Origin: Lewinellaceae bacterium
Lineage (GTDB): Bacteria; Bacteroidota; Bacteroidia; Chitinophagales; Saprospiraceae
DNA: 64,000 nt
Direction of reading: 5' to 3'
Assembly (NCBI GenBank): GCA_020636435.1
Contig: JACJXX010000001.1
Span: 930,001-994,000 of the forward strand
Shown: piece by piece, positions 18,860 to 28,051 of the stretch
Layout: each line of letters begins with the position of its first letter
How positions within the stretch are numbered: position 1 is the first letter of the stretch
Notes under the pieces: model-generated
What the model was told of the DNA's origin: nothing
Databases searched by the model: none
The model's input: the letters and a program-made list of their open reading frames with translations, nothing else
Position numbers and translations under genes: made by a program

Positions 18860-20641
18860 GTCCGAATGCTTTGAAAAAGGTTTGTATGCTTTTCCCCCTC
18901 CTTTGAAGCCTGCGCTTTTATAAAATTCTACAAAAGTGAGCCGGAGGGGATGAACGAAGGAGCCCAGGGACGAGATCAGCAGGTTGGCTCCGTGCCCCAC
19001 GATCAGGAACAGCACGAATAGCACGGGTCCCAGATAAGGGATGCCTTCTTTTATCTGAAGGGCTATATCGTTGACGACGAAACCGAGGATGGCACTCGAT
19101 ATGCCCAGGGCAAACAAACGGATGTAGCTCAGCAGGTCGCCGAAAAAGCCGGTGATGCCGTAGAGCTCCCAAATGCCCTTGCCCAGCCTGCCGAGCAGGC
19201 CCGCTCTGGGGTCGTTGAAGAAAAGGATCAGCCCGACGCCCAGCCAGGCCGTATAAGTGGAGATGGGCCCCGTCCACTTCAGCACCGCCAGGTCGAGGAT
19301 GCTCAGCAATATGATGGCCCACCCAATGGTAGCGATGGCGTACACAAAGCCGAACTGCCGCGCCTTGTTGTAGGCCTGGAGGAACAAGCCGAAGAGGATT
19401 TGCGCCAAACCCAGCATCAGCGCCAGTTGGAACGCCTGGTCGCTGTTGATCATGTAATTCCGGATGCCGCCCAGCCAGGCAAACTGCTCTTCCAGCAGGT
19501 TGAGACCGAAAACCGTGCCGGTTAGAATGCCAAAGATAATCGTGCCCACTCCCAGAAACTGGGCCAGCGAGAGTATCGGCTTCAGCTTTTCCCCGGCCCG
19601 CAATTTGTAAAGGCTGGCCCCCAGCAGCAGCACGATTCCGTAACCAGCGTCCCCCAGGCAAAAGCCGAAGAACAGCATGAAAAACGGAGCGAAGAAGGGC
19701 GTCAGGTCCAGCTCCTGATAAGCGGGCAGGGCAAACAACTCCCCGATCGGCTCGAACAGGCGCGAGAAGGCCGAATTTTTCAGCAGGACGGGAGGCTGGT
19801 CTTCCGGAGTGGGCCTTTTCGATAGGAATAAAATGTTGTTCTGCTCACAGAATTCGATCAGCCCGGCCTCCCGGTCCACCGGCGCGAACCCTTGCAGCAC
19901 CATGACGGTATCTTCTGCCTCTTTATGGGTGTTTTCAACGACCGATACCAATTGTATGCTTTGTTCTACTTCCGCCAGGGCCGTTTCCAGGGCGGGCTGG
20001 GCCATCAGGGTAAAGTTGTCGAGCTTGTCGTCGATGGCGCCGATCTGTTTTTTCAGGGCATCCCTCTTGGCCATCAGGTTGCTCAACCCTGCTTCCGGCG
20101 GCGGAATCTCCTCTGCATCGACCGCCGGGGCCTCCGCTTCCGGGGCAATGGCCACGAAGTAGACGTCGGGGGGAACGGTATTGATGACTTCCACAGGGTA
20201 CTGTTTCTCCCATTCGGGTTGGTACTTTCTGCTCTGGCAAACGTAGAAATGAACCTTCAGGCCCGATTGCTCCAGCAGCTTGATTGACCCGGGAGAGAAA
20301 TCGCCCCAGGGCTCCAGGAAGCCGATCTCCTTCTGCAGGGCATTGAGCTCCTGCTGCAGGCTCTCCTGCCGGTCAGTCAGTTCCTGAAAAGTGCGGGCAA
20401 TGGCGACGCCTCCGGTTTCGGACAGTTGTTTGCCTTCCCTTTTGTCGACGATGCGGTGCCGCAGGGCCGCCAGCGTGTCCCGGATATCCTTTTGAAGCTG
20501 AATCCTCCGCAGCAATTCCTCTGAGGGTTCCCCTTTCTGGTACTGCACATGAAGCACACCCAGGCCCCGCAGTTCATCCAGAAAATCGATGTAATCCGAA
20601 TGGTGAACCAGAAAAACGTATTTCTTCATGGGCACGATCAT
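18851..20641 (-). CDS. ntpI: V-type ATP synthase subunit I
   Basis: A 596-residue subunit (V0 a/I type). Residues 1-320 are a soluble coiled-coil-rich stalk domain; residues about 325-580 hold seven or so membrane helices (FFAPFFMLFFGFCLGDAGYG, GITGFFGDLLSYIRLFALGI). The conserved Arg of the ion half-channel fits SYIRLFALG. An alternative start at 20629 (MKKYVFLVHH) is equally plausible. It forms the stator with E and the ion path with K. Confidence 0.92.
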   Translation of the reverse strand: MIVPMKKYVFLVHHSDYIDFLDELRGLGVLHVQYQKGEPSEELLRRIQLQKDIRDTLAALRHRIVDKREGKQLSETGGVAIARTFQELTDRQESLQQELNALQKEIGFLEPWGDFSPGSIKLLEQSGLKVHFYVCQSRKYQPEWEKQYPVEVINTVPPDVYFVAIAPEAEAPAVDAEEIPPPEAGLSNLMAKRDALKKQIGAIDDKLDNFTLMAQPALETALAEVEQSIQLVSVVENTHKEAEDTVMVLQGFAPVDREAGLIEFCEQNNILFLSKRPTPEDQPPVLLKNSAFSRLFEPIGELFALPAYQELDLTPFFAPFFMLFFGFCLGDAGYGIVLLLGASLYKLRAGEKLKPILSLAQFLGVGTIIFGILTGTVFGLNLLEEQFAWLGGIRNYMINSDQAFQLALMLGLAQILFGLFLQAYNKARQFGFVYAIATIGWAIILLSILDLAVLKWTGPISTYTAWLGVGLILFFNDPRAGLLGRLGKGIWELYGITGFFGDLLSYIRLFALGISSAILGFVVNDIALQIKEGIPYLGPVLFVLFLIVGHGANLLISSLGSFVHPLRLTFVEFYKSAGFKGGGKAYKPFSKHSDRT

Positions 20642-20659
20642 AGTACCTGTTTTTTTTTA

Positions 20660-21262
20660 TCAAAGTAGGCTGCTTTTCTCCTCCTGCCGCTTTTTCACAA
20701 TTTTCTGAGCCGATTTGGCCAGGTTTTCCTCGTCCTCCAGAAAGCGTTTGATCTTCCGGATGGCGTCTTCATAGCCTGGTATCTGCACTTTTTCGTACAG
20801 GTTGACCTTCTGCGTGGCTTTTCGGCGGGCGTGGTCCAGCAGTTCCGCTTTCCGGAACAGCAGCTTTTTTTGGACCGCCATGGAAGCCAGGTCTTTCAGC
20901 CGTTCTATGCCGGCGGGAAACCAGGCCGGGCGGTTGTACAGGCTGAAGGCGGGCTGCTGGAAATCTATGTCTTCCAGCTCCGGTACGCTTACTCCCGCTA
21001 TCTTTCTGGCCCCGATGTTCACCTGCCTGATCTTCAGCAGGGCCGGGTCGAATTCTTCCCAGAGCCGGGCCATATCCTCCTGCCCGGCCAGTTTTTCAGA
21101 AAGCAGGTTTTCCATCTCCTCCGCTTCCCGCCGGGCCTTTTTGACCTCGATGCGCAGGGCAGATTCTTTATTCTTTAGAATGGGCAACGCATTGCGCCGC
21201 ATCCGAAGCTGCTTGTTCAGTTCCTGCAGGGAGGTCTTGTTGTATTGAAATTTTATGGCCAT
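20660..21262 (-). CDS. ntpD: V-type ATP synthase subunit D (central rotor shaft)
   Basis: A 200-residue protein of two long helical hairpin arms (MAIKFQYNKTSLQELNKQL at the N-terminus and a basic C-terminal helix ending QKIVKKRQEEKSSLL), matching the ATP-synt_D family. It forms the rotating axle inside the A3B3 head. It lies 18 bp before ntpI and 299 bp after ntpB; that larger gap carries tandem repeats, an unusual interruption for this operon. Confidence 0.9.
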   Translation of the reverse strand: MAIKFQYNKTSLQELNKQLRMRRNALPILKNKESALRIEVKKARREAEEMENLLSEKLAGQEDMARLWEEFDPALLKIRQVNIGARKIAGVSVPELEDIDFQQPAFSLYNRPAWFPAGIERLKDLASMAVQKKLLFRKAELLDHARRKATQKVNLYEKVQIPGYEDAIRKIKRFLEDEENLAKSAQKIVKKRQEEKSSLL

Positions 21263-21329
21263 ATTTTCTTGTTCTTTCCGGCTTGGGCTTAGCGTTTAAG
21301 TTTTGGGATTAAGCTTTGTGTTAGGGCCT

Positions 21330-21540
21330 TGCCGGGAGGTAGTGTACGGTGTACAGGCCTTGGCGGAGCCTGCCCGTGTACGGTGTACGAGCTAGCGCCT
21401 CCCTGAATCCGTCCATCGTGCACAATCCTGAGTTCCTGCCAGCCCGTCCACCGTACACCCCCCTGAGTTCCTGCCAGCCCGTCCACCGTACACCCCCCTG
21501 AGTTCCTGCCAGCCCGTCCATCGTACACAATAAACATACA
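21330..21540. repeat. Tandem 35-bp repeats between ntpB and ntpD
   Basis: CCTGAGTTCCTGCCAGCC begins at 21427, 21462 and 21497, a 35-bp period with three near-identical copies, each followed by CGTCCA(C/T)CGTACACC-like sequence. To the left, GTGTACGGTGTAC occurs twice, at about 21347 and 21374, so the array is preceded by related fragments. It fills most of the 299-bp gap inside the V-ATPase operon. Confidence 0.8.
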
Positions 21541-21561
21541 ACTCCTCCTCGATTATCCAAA

Positions 21562-22890
21562 TCAACTATTATTATCAGGCCAGAATGTGTCCATGAATTC
21601 CTGCTTAATGCCCACCTCCGCCTGCGAGAAGTAGCGGGCGAACAAAGCCCACGCCTCTTCCAGCATTCTTTCAGTATCGATATTGACATCGATGGCCAGC
21701 AGTTGGCGGGAGTATTCTTTGGCAAATTCCAGCGTTCGCTCGTCGTAATCGGTCAGGTCGAAGCCATTCTCCAGTTTGGTGCGGGCATTGGCGGCGTCGG
21801 CGTACAGGCGCACAGCGGCGTTCATCACCTGCGGGTGGTCGGCCCTCGTTTTTTTGCCGATCACCAGTTGCTTGAGGCGCGACAGGCTCCGGAAAGGGTC
21901 GACGATCACCTTGCCGATGTCGGTGTCGCGGCGCAGGAAAAGCTGCCCTTCGGTGATGTATCCGGTGTTGTCCGGGATGGCGTGGGTGATGTCTCCACCC
22001 GATAAAGTGGTCACGGCGATGATGGTGATCGAACCGCCGTCTTCAAACTGCACGGCCTTTTCGTACAGCTTGGCCAGGTCGCTGTACAGGGATCCCGGCA
22101 TGCTGTCTTTGGAAGGAATCTGGTCCATGCGGTTGGACACGATGCTCAGCGCGTCCGCGTAGAGCGTCATATCGGTGAGCAGCACCAGCACCTTCTCGTG
22201 TTTTTCGACGGCGAAGTACTCGGCGGCGGTAAGCGCCATGTCGGGCACCAGCAGGCGTTCCACCGGCGGGTCTTCGGTAGTGTTCACAAAGCTGACGATG
22301 CGGTGCAGGGCGCCGGCATTTTCGAACACATTTTTGAAATAGAGGTAGTCGTCGTTGGTCAGCCCGATGCCGCCCAGGATGATCTTGTCGGCCTTGGCCC
22401 GCAAGGCTACCATAGCCATCACCTGGTTGTAGGGCTGGTCGGGGTCGGCAAAAAAGGGAATTTTCTGGCCGGTCACCAGGGTATTGTTCAGGTCAATGCC
22501 GGCAATGCCCGTGGCGATCAGTTCGGACGGCTGTTTCCTCCTCACCGGGTTGACGGAAGGGCCGCCGATCTCGCGCTCTTCTCCATCCGATTGCGGGCCG
22601 CCGTCGATGGGCTGGCCGTAGGCGTTGAAGAAGCGGCCGGCCAGGGCCTCGCCTACTTTCAGCCCCGGGGCTTTGCCCAGAAACACCACCTCGCCATTGG
22701 TGGGAATGCCTTCCGTGCCGGCGAAGACCTGCAGGGTCACCTTGTCTTCCATGATCTTCACCACCTGGGCCTCCCTGCCTGCCACCATGGCCAGCTCTTC
22801 GTAGCCCACGCCGGTGGCCTGGACCGTGCAGGTGGCCTTGGTGATCTGTTCTATTTTGGTGTAAATGCGTTGAAAAGCTCGTGTCTCCAT
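21562..22890 (-). CDS. ntpB: V-type ATP synthase subunit B
   Basis: A 442-residue regulatory/non-catalytic nucleotide-binding subunit of the A3B3 head. It has the alpha/beta family fold, lacks a classical P-loop, and has typical segments (GIAGIDLNNTLVTGQKIPFF, LLTDMTLYADALSIVSNRMD, GSITIIAVTTLSGGDITHAI). It abuts ntpA with a 1-bp gap, indicating co-translation and equal stoichiometry. Confidence 0.95.
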   Translation of the reverse strand: METRAFQRIYTKIEQITKATCTVQATGVGYEELAMVAGREAQVVKIMEDKVTLQVFAGTEGIPTNGEVVFLGKAPGLKVGEALAGRFFNAYGQPIDGGPQSDGEEREIGGPSVNPVRRKQPSELIATGIAGIDLNNTLVTGQKIPFFADPDQPYNQVMAMVALRAKADKIILGGIGLTNDDYLYFKNVFENAGALHRIVSFVNTTEDPPVERLLVPDMALTAAEYFAVEKHEKVLVLLTDMTLYADALSIVSNRMDQIPSKDSMPGSLYSDLAKLYEKAVQFEDGGSITIIAVTTLSGGDITHAIPDNTGYITEGQLFLRRDTDIGKVIVDPFRSLSRLKQLVIGKKTRADHPQVMNAAVRLYADAANARTKLENGFDLTDYDERTLEFAKEYSRQLLAIDVNIDTERMLEEAWALFARYFSQAEVGIKQEFMDTFWPDNNS

Positions 22891-22891
22891 G

Positions 22892-24664
22892 TTAGCCGGT
22901 TTTTCTTTCTTCTAGTATTTGCTGCAGCTCCTCTTCGTACTGCTTGAATTTTTCGGATTCGAATTCCGAATAGTTCATCTGTTTGAGGGCCGCGATCACC
23001 CGTTTGAAATAAGGGTTGACCTCTTCATAGCTCTCAAACGCAAGTTCGGTGCTGGTCACGGCCAGTATTTTATCGGCCATATACTTCTGCCGGGCGAGGG
23101 GGCTGCGGGAATCCACCGGGTCGAAGGCGTCTTGCTGCAGGATGATGGCGTCTACGGTTTCCGACCTCCAGAATATCAGGTGGGTCTCAACCGACACCCC
23201 GTCGTCGCCCAGGATGTTGATCTGCTCGGCGGCTTCTTTGCCTCGGAAGAGTATGTTTTTCAGTTCTTCCACCTTGTCTATCCAATCGGGGGAAATCTGT
23301 TCTTTGAGCGTTTTTTGCAATTCCGGGTACTCCAGGTATTTGGAGTAGCTGTCGATGGGATCGATGGCCGGATAGCGTTTGCTGTCGGCCCGTTGCTGGG
23401 AGAGGGCGTAAAAGCAGCGGGCGACCTTTTTGGTGGATTCGGTGACCGGCTCCTTGAGGTTGCCGCCGGCCGGCGACACCGTCCCGATGAAGGTGATCGA
23501 GCCGGTCTGCCCGTTGTTCAGGTAAACGATGCCGGCGCGGGAGTAGAAATTGGAAATGATGGCCGGCAGGTCCATGGGGAAGGCGTCGGGCCCGGGCAGT
23601 TCTTCCATGCGGTTCGACATCTCCCGGAGGGCCTGTGCCCAGCGGGAGGTAGAGTCGGCCAGCAGCAGCACTTTAAGCCCCATCGCGCGGTAGTATTCGG
23701 CGATGGTCATGGCGGTGTAGACCGAGGCTTCGCGCGCGGCCACCGGCATGTTGGAGGTGTTGGCGATGATGGTGGTGCGTTCCATGAGCTTGCGGCCGGT
23801 CCAGGGGTCGTCCAGTTCGGGAAATTCGGTGAACAGGTCGACCACCTCGTTGGCCCGTTCGCCGCAGGCGGCCACTACTACGATGTTGGCTTCGGCCTGC
23901 CGCGATATGGCCTGCTGCATGACGGTCTTGCCGCTGCCGAACGGGCCGGGGATAAAGCCGGTGCCGCCTTCCACGATGGGGTTGAGGGTGTCGATGGTGC
24001 GTACGCCGGTCTCCAGCAGTTTGAAGGGGCGGGGTTTGTGCTGGTAGGCCTTCACCGCTTTTTTTACCGGCCACTTTTGCACCATGCTTACCGGAATTTC
24101 GTTGCCGCGATTGTCGGCAAGCCGGGCAATGGTTTCCGTGACCGGGTAGGCGCCCGCTTCCGCCAGGTGCCGGAGCGTGTACTGCCCTTCGAGCTTGAAG
24201 GGCGCCATTATTTTGTGAGGGATGCTGTTTTCGGTTACCTCCCCCAGCCAACTGCCGGCAGACACCTTGTCTCCCACCTTTGCGAGGGGCCTGAAGTCCC
24301 ATGTTTTCTCCATGTCGAAGGAGTCTGTGTATTCGCCTCGTTTCAGGAAAACCCCGGTCATGGTGTCGAGGTCGTGCATCAGCCCGTCGTAATTTTTGGA
24401 GAGGATGCCCGGTCCGAGGGTGGCTTCGAGCAGGTGGCCGGCGAAGTCTACTTTCATGCCGGGTTGCAGGCCTCGGGTGCTTTCGAAAACTTGTACGTAG
24501 GCTTTGTCTCCAAGTATTTTGATGACTTCCGCCATCAGCGGGGTGCCGGCATGCTGTATGAAACAAATCTCATTCTGGGCCACCGGGCCATCTACCTGCA
24601 CGATGACCAGGTTGGCAATAATGCCGCTTACCTTTCCCCTGGTGTGGTGGGCTGTGTCTTTCAT
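22892..24664 (-). CDS. ntpA: V-type ATP synthase subunit A (catalytic)
   Basis: A 590-residue catalytic subunit with a Walker A motif GPFGSGKTV, the A-type-specific insert before it, the DSTSRWAQALREMS segment and the ITFIGTVSPAGGN region. It hydrolyses or makes ATP in the soluble head, coupled to ion flow through I and K. Its ATG overlaps the stop of the DUF2764 gene by 4 bases (ATGA), a translational coupling. Confidence 0.96.
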   Translation of the reverse strand: MKDTAHHTRGKVSGIIANLVIVQVDGPVAQNEICFIQHAGTPLMAEVIKILGDKAYVQVFESTRGLQPGMKVDFAGHLLEATLGPGILSKNYDGLMHDLDTMTGVFLKRGEYTDSFDMEKTWDFRPLAKVGDKVSAGSWLGEVTENSIPHKIMAPFKLEGQYTLRHLAEAGAYPVTETIARLADNRGNEIPVSMVQKWPVKKAVKAYQHKPRPFKLLETGVRTIDTLNPIVEGGTGFIPGPFGSGKTVMQQAISRQAEANIVVVAACGERANEVVDLFTEFPELDDPWTGRKLMERTTIIANTSNMPVAAREASVYTAMTIAEYYRAMGLKVLLLADSTSRWAQALREMSNRMEELPGPDAFPMDLPAIISNFYSRAGIVYLNNGQTGSITFIGTVSPAGGNLKEPVTESTKKVARCFYALSQQRADSKRYPAIDPIDSYSKYLEYPELQKTLKEQISPDWIDKVEELKNILFRGKEAAEQINILGDDGVSVETHLIFWRSETVDAIILQQDAFDPVDSRSPLARQKYMADKILAVTSTELAFESYEEVNPYFKRVIAALKQMNYSEFESEKFKQYEEELQQILEERKTG

Positions 24665-25491
24665 GTCCGAGTCAAAGATTTTGGAACTTCAAAACTATCT
24701 TCCATCGCTCCAACCAATTGGGCGATCACCTGGCGGCCTCTTTCCTGGTCCAGCTGTGTCCATCGGTGGAGCATGATCCATTTCAGCAAATATCCGAGCA
24801 CGGCTTCCAGGCTGAAATACTGGAAGGTATTCAATTCGTCGATGTACTGCCATTTGATCCGGGCGATGGCCTTTTCCCTTTCCAGCAGTTTGTCCTGCTC
24901 CAGGGCGTGCAACAGCTTGTCGAGGAAGGGCAGTTCGGCGGCCAGCCCGAAATCGCGGGCGTGGGTTTTGCGCAAGGCTTCGGCCACGCTATTCTCGCCG
25001 ATGAACTGCCCTTCGGCAGCCAGCTTGAATTCCCGGATATTCCAGGCGGCCAGAATGTTTTTAAGGCTATTCTCGAAAGAGAACCACTGATGCAGAAACC
25101 CCTTTGTGTGTTCCATCAGGTATTCGTAGAGGAGGCGGGCCAGTTGGTTTTCCCAGCTCATGCCCGGCCAGAGGGGGGCTTCATTTTTAAATGCCTGCTG
25201 GAAGCGGAGCATATAGGCAGGCAGCAGGCCCGGTTCTTTCAGCCCTTCTTCCATGGCGTCGCGGGAAAAACGCCCGAAGGGTTCCCAGGAAAATTCTTCT
25301 TTTTGTAGGAGGCGCAGCAGGTTGCGGTTGTCGATCGGCAGGAACAGCAGTTGGGCCAGCCGCAGGTCGTCCGGGTGGAGGGATATGCTCAACTCTTCCA
25401 TCAGCTCCGGAAGGGAGAGCGGCAGCTTGCTTTGCTCCGGCGCCATGTCGGGCAGCCCTGAGACGAGATAATAATAATTTCGCTTTTGCAT
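24661..25491 (-). CDS. DUF2764 protein of the V-ATPase operon (C-subunit-like)
   Basis: A 276-residue protein starting MQKRNYYYLVSGLPDM, the characteristic beginning of the DUF2764 family, which sits between E and A in V-ATPase operons of Bacteroidota, spirochaetes and chlamydiae. It occupies the position of the C subunit that links the rotor to the membrane ring, so a C-like role is likely but inferred. The frame is open to 25569, but the extra residues run into the hairpin element, so 25491 is chosen. It is predominantly helical with no membrane segment. Confidence 0.82.
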   Translation of the reverse strand: MQKRNYYYLVSGLPDMAPEQSKLPLSLPELMEELSISLHPDDLRLAQLLFLPIDNRNLLRLLQKEEFSWEPFGRFSRDAMEEGLKEPGLLPAYMLRFQQAFKNEAPLWPGMSWENQLARLLYEYLMEHTKGFLHQWFSFENSLKNILAAWNIREFKLAAEGQFIGENSVAEALRKTHARDFGLAAELPFLDKLLHALEQDKLLEREKAIARIKWQYIDELNTFQYFSLEAVLGYLLKWIMLHRWTQLDQERGRQVIAQLVGAMEDSFEVPKSLTRT

Positions 25492-25532
25492 TTCAGCAGT
25501 GATTAAAAAATCCCATAGGGATGCCTCACGGC

Positions 25533-25640
25533 ATAACTTCACCGTTTGAAATCCGCAGTTGTAGCTCATTCATCCGCCTGTTCTTGCCGGAATCCTGCCC
25601 GGCTTCTTCACTTCGCTACAACTGCGGATCGTGAAGTTAT
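25533..25640. promoter_or_regulatory. Long hairpin inside the V-ATPase operon
   Basis: Two arms pair across 49 bases: ATAACTTCAC plus ATCCGCAGTTGTAGC (25533-25565) with GCTACAACTGCGGAT plus GTGAAGTTAT (25615-25640), with one unpaired stretch. The loop contains GCCGG and CCGGC that could form a second stem. It lies between ntpE and the DUF2764 gene. A role in processing or partial attenuation is inference; it may instead be a mobile repeat. Confidence 0.7.
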
Positions 25641-25643
25641 TTT

Positions 25644-26261
25644 TTAAGGATTACCGTAAAGTAGTTCTTTCGTTTTCGGGCGCAGGTAATCCATGAAAAA
25701 GGTTTCGAAGTCTTTGTCTGTGAAGGAAATGACATAGCGGCCGTCGGCCGGGCCGATGCGGAAGCCTTTGTCGAGCCGGTGGTCAAAATTGACCACCAAT
25801 GTGCCATCCAGTATTTCTCGGGCCTTTGCCGAGAAGTAGAGGCCCAGGCCTTCCCTCTCTTTTTCCGGCAGCATCAGGGCCAGGCCGCCCTGCCCCTCTT
25901 TCCCCGGCTCCCATTTGTCGATGAGGGTTTCGATGATTTTTTTGATGAACTCCTGCCCGGAAAAAGCCTTTTGGACCGGATCGGTGGCCGCTTCGGCGAT
26001 GATGAGGTGGCTGATCTGCTGCTGAAGCGCATGGATAGACTGGTTGGCCGAAAGGCGAAGCTCGGAGGCCACGTTGCGCTTCAGTTCTTCGGCTTCTTCC
26101 CGCGCCTGCCGGCGGATTTCGGCGGCCTCTTTTTGCGCCTCTTCCAGGATGCGCTCGGCATTGCGCTCGGCATCCCTAACCATGGTGGCGGCTACTTCCT
26201 GCCCTTTCGCCACCCCTTCGGTGTAGACCTTGTCCAGCAGTTCCTGGAGCTTTTGTTCCAT
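25644..26261 (-). CDS. ntpE: V-type ATP synthase subunit E (peripheral stalk)
   Basis: A 205-residue protein. The N-terminal ~110 residues are a long charged helix (AEEIRR/EEAEELKR-type, Ala/Glu/Arg-rich) that pairs with a G-type partner in the stator; the C-terminal globular part (about 120-205) includes LVVNFDHRLDKGFRIGPADG. It is the first gene of the operon. No separate G/H-type subunit or F subunit gene is visible in the operon. Confidence 0.88.
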   Translation of the reverse strand: MEQKLQELLDKVYTEGVAKGQEVAATMVRDAERNAERILEEAQKEAAEIRRQAREEAEELKRNVASELRLSANQSIHALQQQISHLIIAEAATDPVQKAFSGQEFIKKIIETLIDKWEPGKEGQGGLALMLPEKEREGLGLYFSAKAREILDGTLVVNFDHRLDKGFRIGPADGRYVISFTDKDFETFFMDYLRPKTKELLYGNP

Positions 26262-26475
26262 AGCTTGAGTATGTTTTCAAAGAATGAGTTTTCAGAATTT
26301 TAAAAGTACTGTATTTTCAGCCCAATACTGATGACATTCGTGACTGCAGAGGGTGATACTCGTCATCGTTTTTTTAAAAAATCTGTGCTAAATTATGCCT
26401 GACCGCTCGCCGCTGGTATAGAGTGAGCATCAATTGAATGCCCATCTGGCCTGTTCACATTCAAACTCTATTTCT

Positions 26476-27285
26476 ATGAAAAAGATACTGGTTCCTACCG
26501 ATTTTTCCAAGAATGCTATGAACGCATTTCTCTACGCCAAAGAATTGGCTTGCAAATTGGACAGCCACCTTACCTTGCTGCATACTTTTCAGGTCACTCA
26601 ACGGTCGGACATGCTCGTCTCCCTCGATGACATCCTGCAAAAAGAGGCGGAAAAGGAAATGGCGGCTATCCTGAAAGCCGCTCCTTCAAAAACCCCGGTT
26701 AAAGCGAAAGCGGTAAAAGGCGACGCCGTTCACGCCATCGCCGATTTTGCCAGGGAGGGCGGTTACAGCCTCATCGTGATGGGCACCAAGGGCGCCACCG
26801 GGCTGAAGGAAGTGTTTCTCGGAAGCATTACCGGCGGGGTAATGCGGCACACCCAGGCTCCCATCCTGGCCATTCCGGAGCATTACGAGCCCCGGCCCAT
26901 TAAAAACATTGCATTTGCCATGGCCAACCTGAAGCTGGCAAGCGAAGAGGTGGTCGAGCCGCTCAAAGAACTGGCCCGCACGTTCGGCGCCACGGTTCAC
27001 CTCTTTCACAGCGTCAAGGACAAGGAACAGGCCGATAAGGCCGAATTGCTGGAAACGGCAAGCTGGCTGGGCGATCTGCCTCACGACCTTTCCCTGGAGG
27101 AAGAAAAGGAAAGCCTGCATGAAACGATCAAATCCTTCGTGAAATCGGTGGATGCGGATCTGCTCTGCCTGGTGCGCCGCAAGCATGGCACGATCGGCTT
27201 CTTCGAACGGTTGTTCAAAACGAGCGCTACGCTCAATGAGGTCTTTCATTGCGAGTTGCCGCTGTTGGTATTGCACAGTGAGTGA
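26476..27285 (+). CDS. Tandem-domain universal stress protein
   Basis: A 269-residue protein with two Usp domains. The N-terminal domain begins MKKILVPTDFSKNAMNAFLY and has the nucleotide-binding signature MGTKGATGLKEVFLGS; the C-terminal domain is diverged and ends LPLLVLHSE. An in-frame upstream ATG at 26434 is rejected because the fold starts at 26476. It is transcribed away from the V-ATPase operon and is a close paralogue in length and layout of the Usp at 17461. It is likely involved in energy or redox stress. Confidence 0.88.
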   Translation: MKKILVPTDFSKNAMNAFLYAKELACKLDSHLTLLHTFQVTQRSDMLVSLDDILQKEAEKEMAAILKAAPSKTPVKAKAVKGDAVHAIADFAREGGYSLIVMGTKGATGLKEVFLGSITGGVMRHTQAPILAIPEHYEPRPIKNIAFAMANLKLASEEVVEPLKELARTFGATVHLFHSVKDKEQADKAELLETASWLGDLPHDLSLEEEKESLHETIKSFVKSVDADLLCLVRRKHGTIGFFERLFKTSATLNEVFHCELPLLVLHSE

Positions 27286-27390
27286 GGGGGGGATTTACTG
27301 GACTTTGGACGGGCCAATGCGGAAGTCGGAAGGCGTACATCTTGGATACTTTCCGGCTTCTGATTTTTTAGCCGGACTGGGGCTGGGTGT

Positions 27391-27558
27391 ATTAGGCACG
27401 ACGAAAGAATAAACTGTCCATTCTGGCTTGTACTTTTTGCGCCATGCTGCGTTGCTCATCACTCAGGTAGCTTTGGCTATCCTCATTCTTCGCGCCTTGC
27501 CTGGCACAAAAATTACTGCCCCATAATTGAACACTTTATTCTTTCCTCGTGCCTTATT
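27391..27558. repeat. Nested inverted-repeat element (MITE-like)
   Basis: Outer arms of about 24 bases pair with few mismatches: GGCACGACGAAAGAATAAA near 27396 with the complement of GGCACGAGGAAAGAATAAA ending near 27553. Inside, TTTTTGCGCCATGCTGCG and CGCGCCTTGCCTGGCACAAA form a second inverted pair around GTTGCTCATCACTCAGGTAG. The inner part resembles the element at 32375-32465. The element overlaps the last codon or two of the downstream minus-strand gene. Confidence 0.65.
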
Positions 27559-28051
27559 AGTCGTAAGTTTCCAGGAACTCCTTGCGGGCAATGCGGTATA
27601 TTTCGCTCCTGTCCAGCGGCGCGGCCAGGAAATCGCCGGCGCGGGCGATCATTTCTTCCCCCCACGGCGCCTCGAAGCAAAAGGGCGTTTCCAACCTCAA
27701 TTGGCGCTGGATCGTGACAGTTAGCTCCAGCGCCAACACTTCTCCAATAGCGCGATATTCGGCGAAGCCGTTTTCGGCTTCCCGCAGGAATGCGTACCGT
27801 TCCTGGAATTTATCCGGCGAGACGATGTACATTTCCTTTGCTTCGGTTTGGTTTTTTATCAGATAATCTCCTGCTTTGGCAGTACTGCTGGTTTCTTTCC
27901 CGTCGCCCGTTATCGTTTCCACGCGCTCCCCGCCCCTGGCTTCTTTCGCAAAGACATTGGTTTTCTTGCTATGCACCGCCCCGTCCTTTTCCAGGAGCGG
28001 CAGGAAGTACTCCTTCATCATTTTCTGGGACAAGGCTGGCTTTTTATCCAT
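27557..28051 (-). CDS. PGDYG-like domain protein
   Basis: A 164-residue cytoplasmic protein starting MDKKPALSQKMMKEYFLPL. The core STAKAGDYLIKNQTEAKEMY followed by IVSPDKFQERY matches the pattern of the small PGDYG domain family. Its biochemical role is unknown. The frame remains open to 28171, but the Met at 28051 is followed by the conserved-looking part. The stop lies inside the inverted repeat at 27391-27558, so the element may supply its 3' end. Confidence 0.6.
   Translation of the reverse strand: MDKKPALSQKMMKEYFLPLLEKDGAVHSKKTNVFAKEARGGERVETITGDGKETSSTAKAGDYLIKNQTEAKEMYIVSPDKFQERYAFLREAENGFAEYRAIGEVLALELTVTIQRQLRLETPFCFEAPWGEEMIARAGDFLAAPLDRSEIYRIARKEFLETYD

Noticed and set aside
21427..21535. 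Possible CRISPR or integron-type array between ntpB and ntpD
   Set aside because: The 35-bp copies are contiguous without unique spacers and there are no cas or integrase genes.
22919..25090. 723-codon plus-strand open frame opposite ntpA and the DUF2764 gene
   Set aside because: The minus strand encodes clear V-ATPase subunits with tight operon spacing; the antisense frame has biased Gly/Val/His-rich composition typical of shadow frames.
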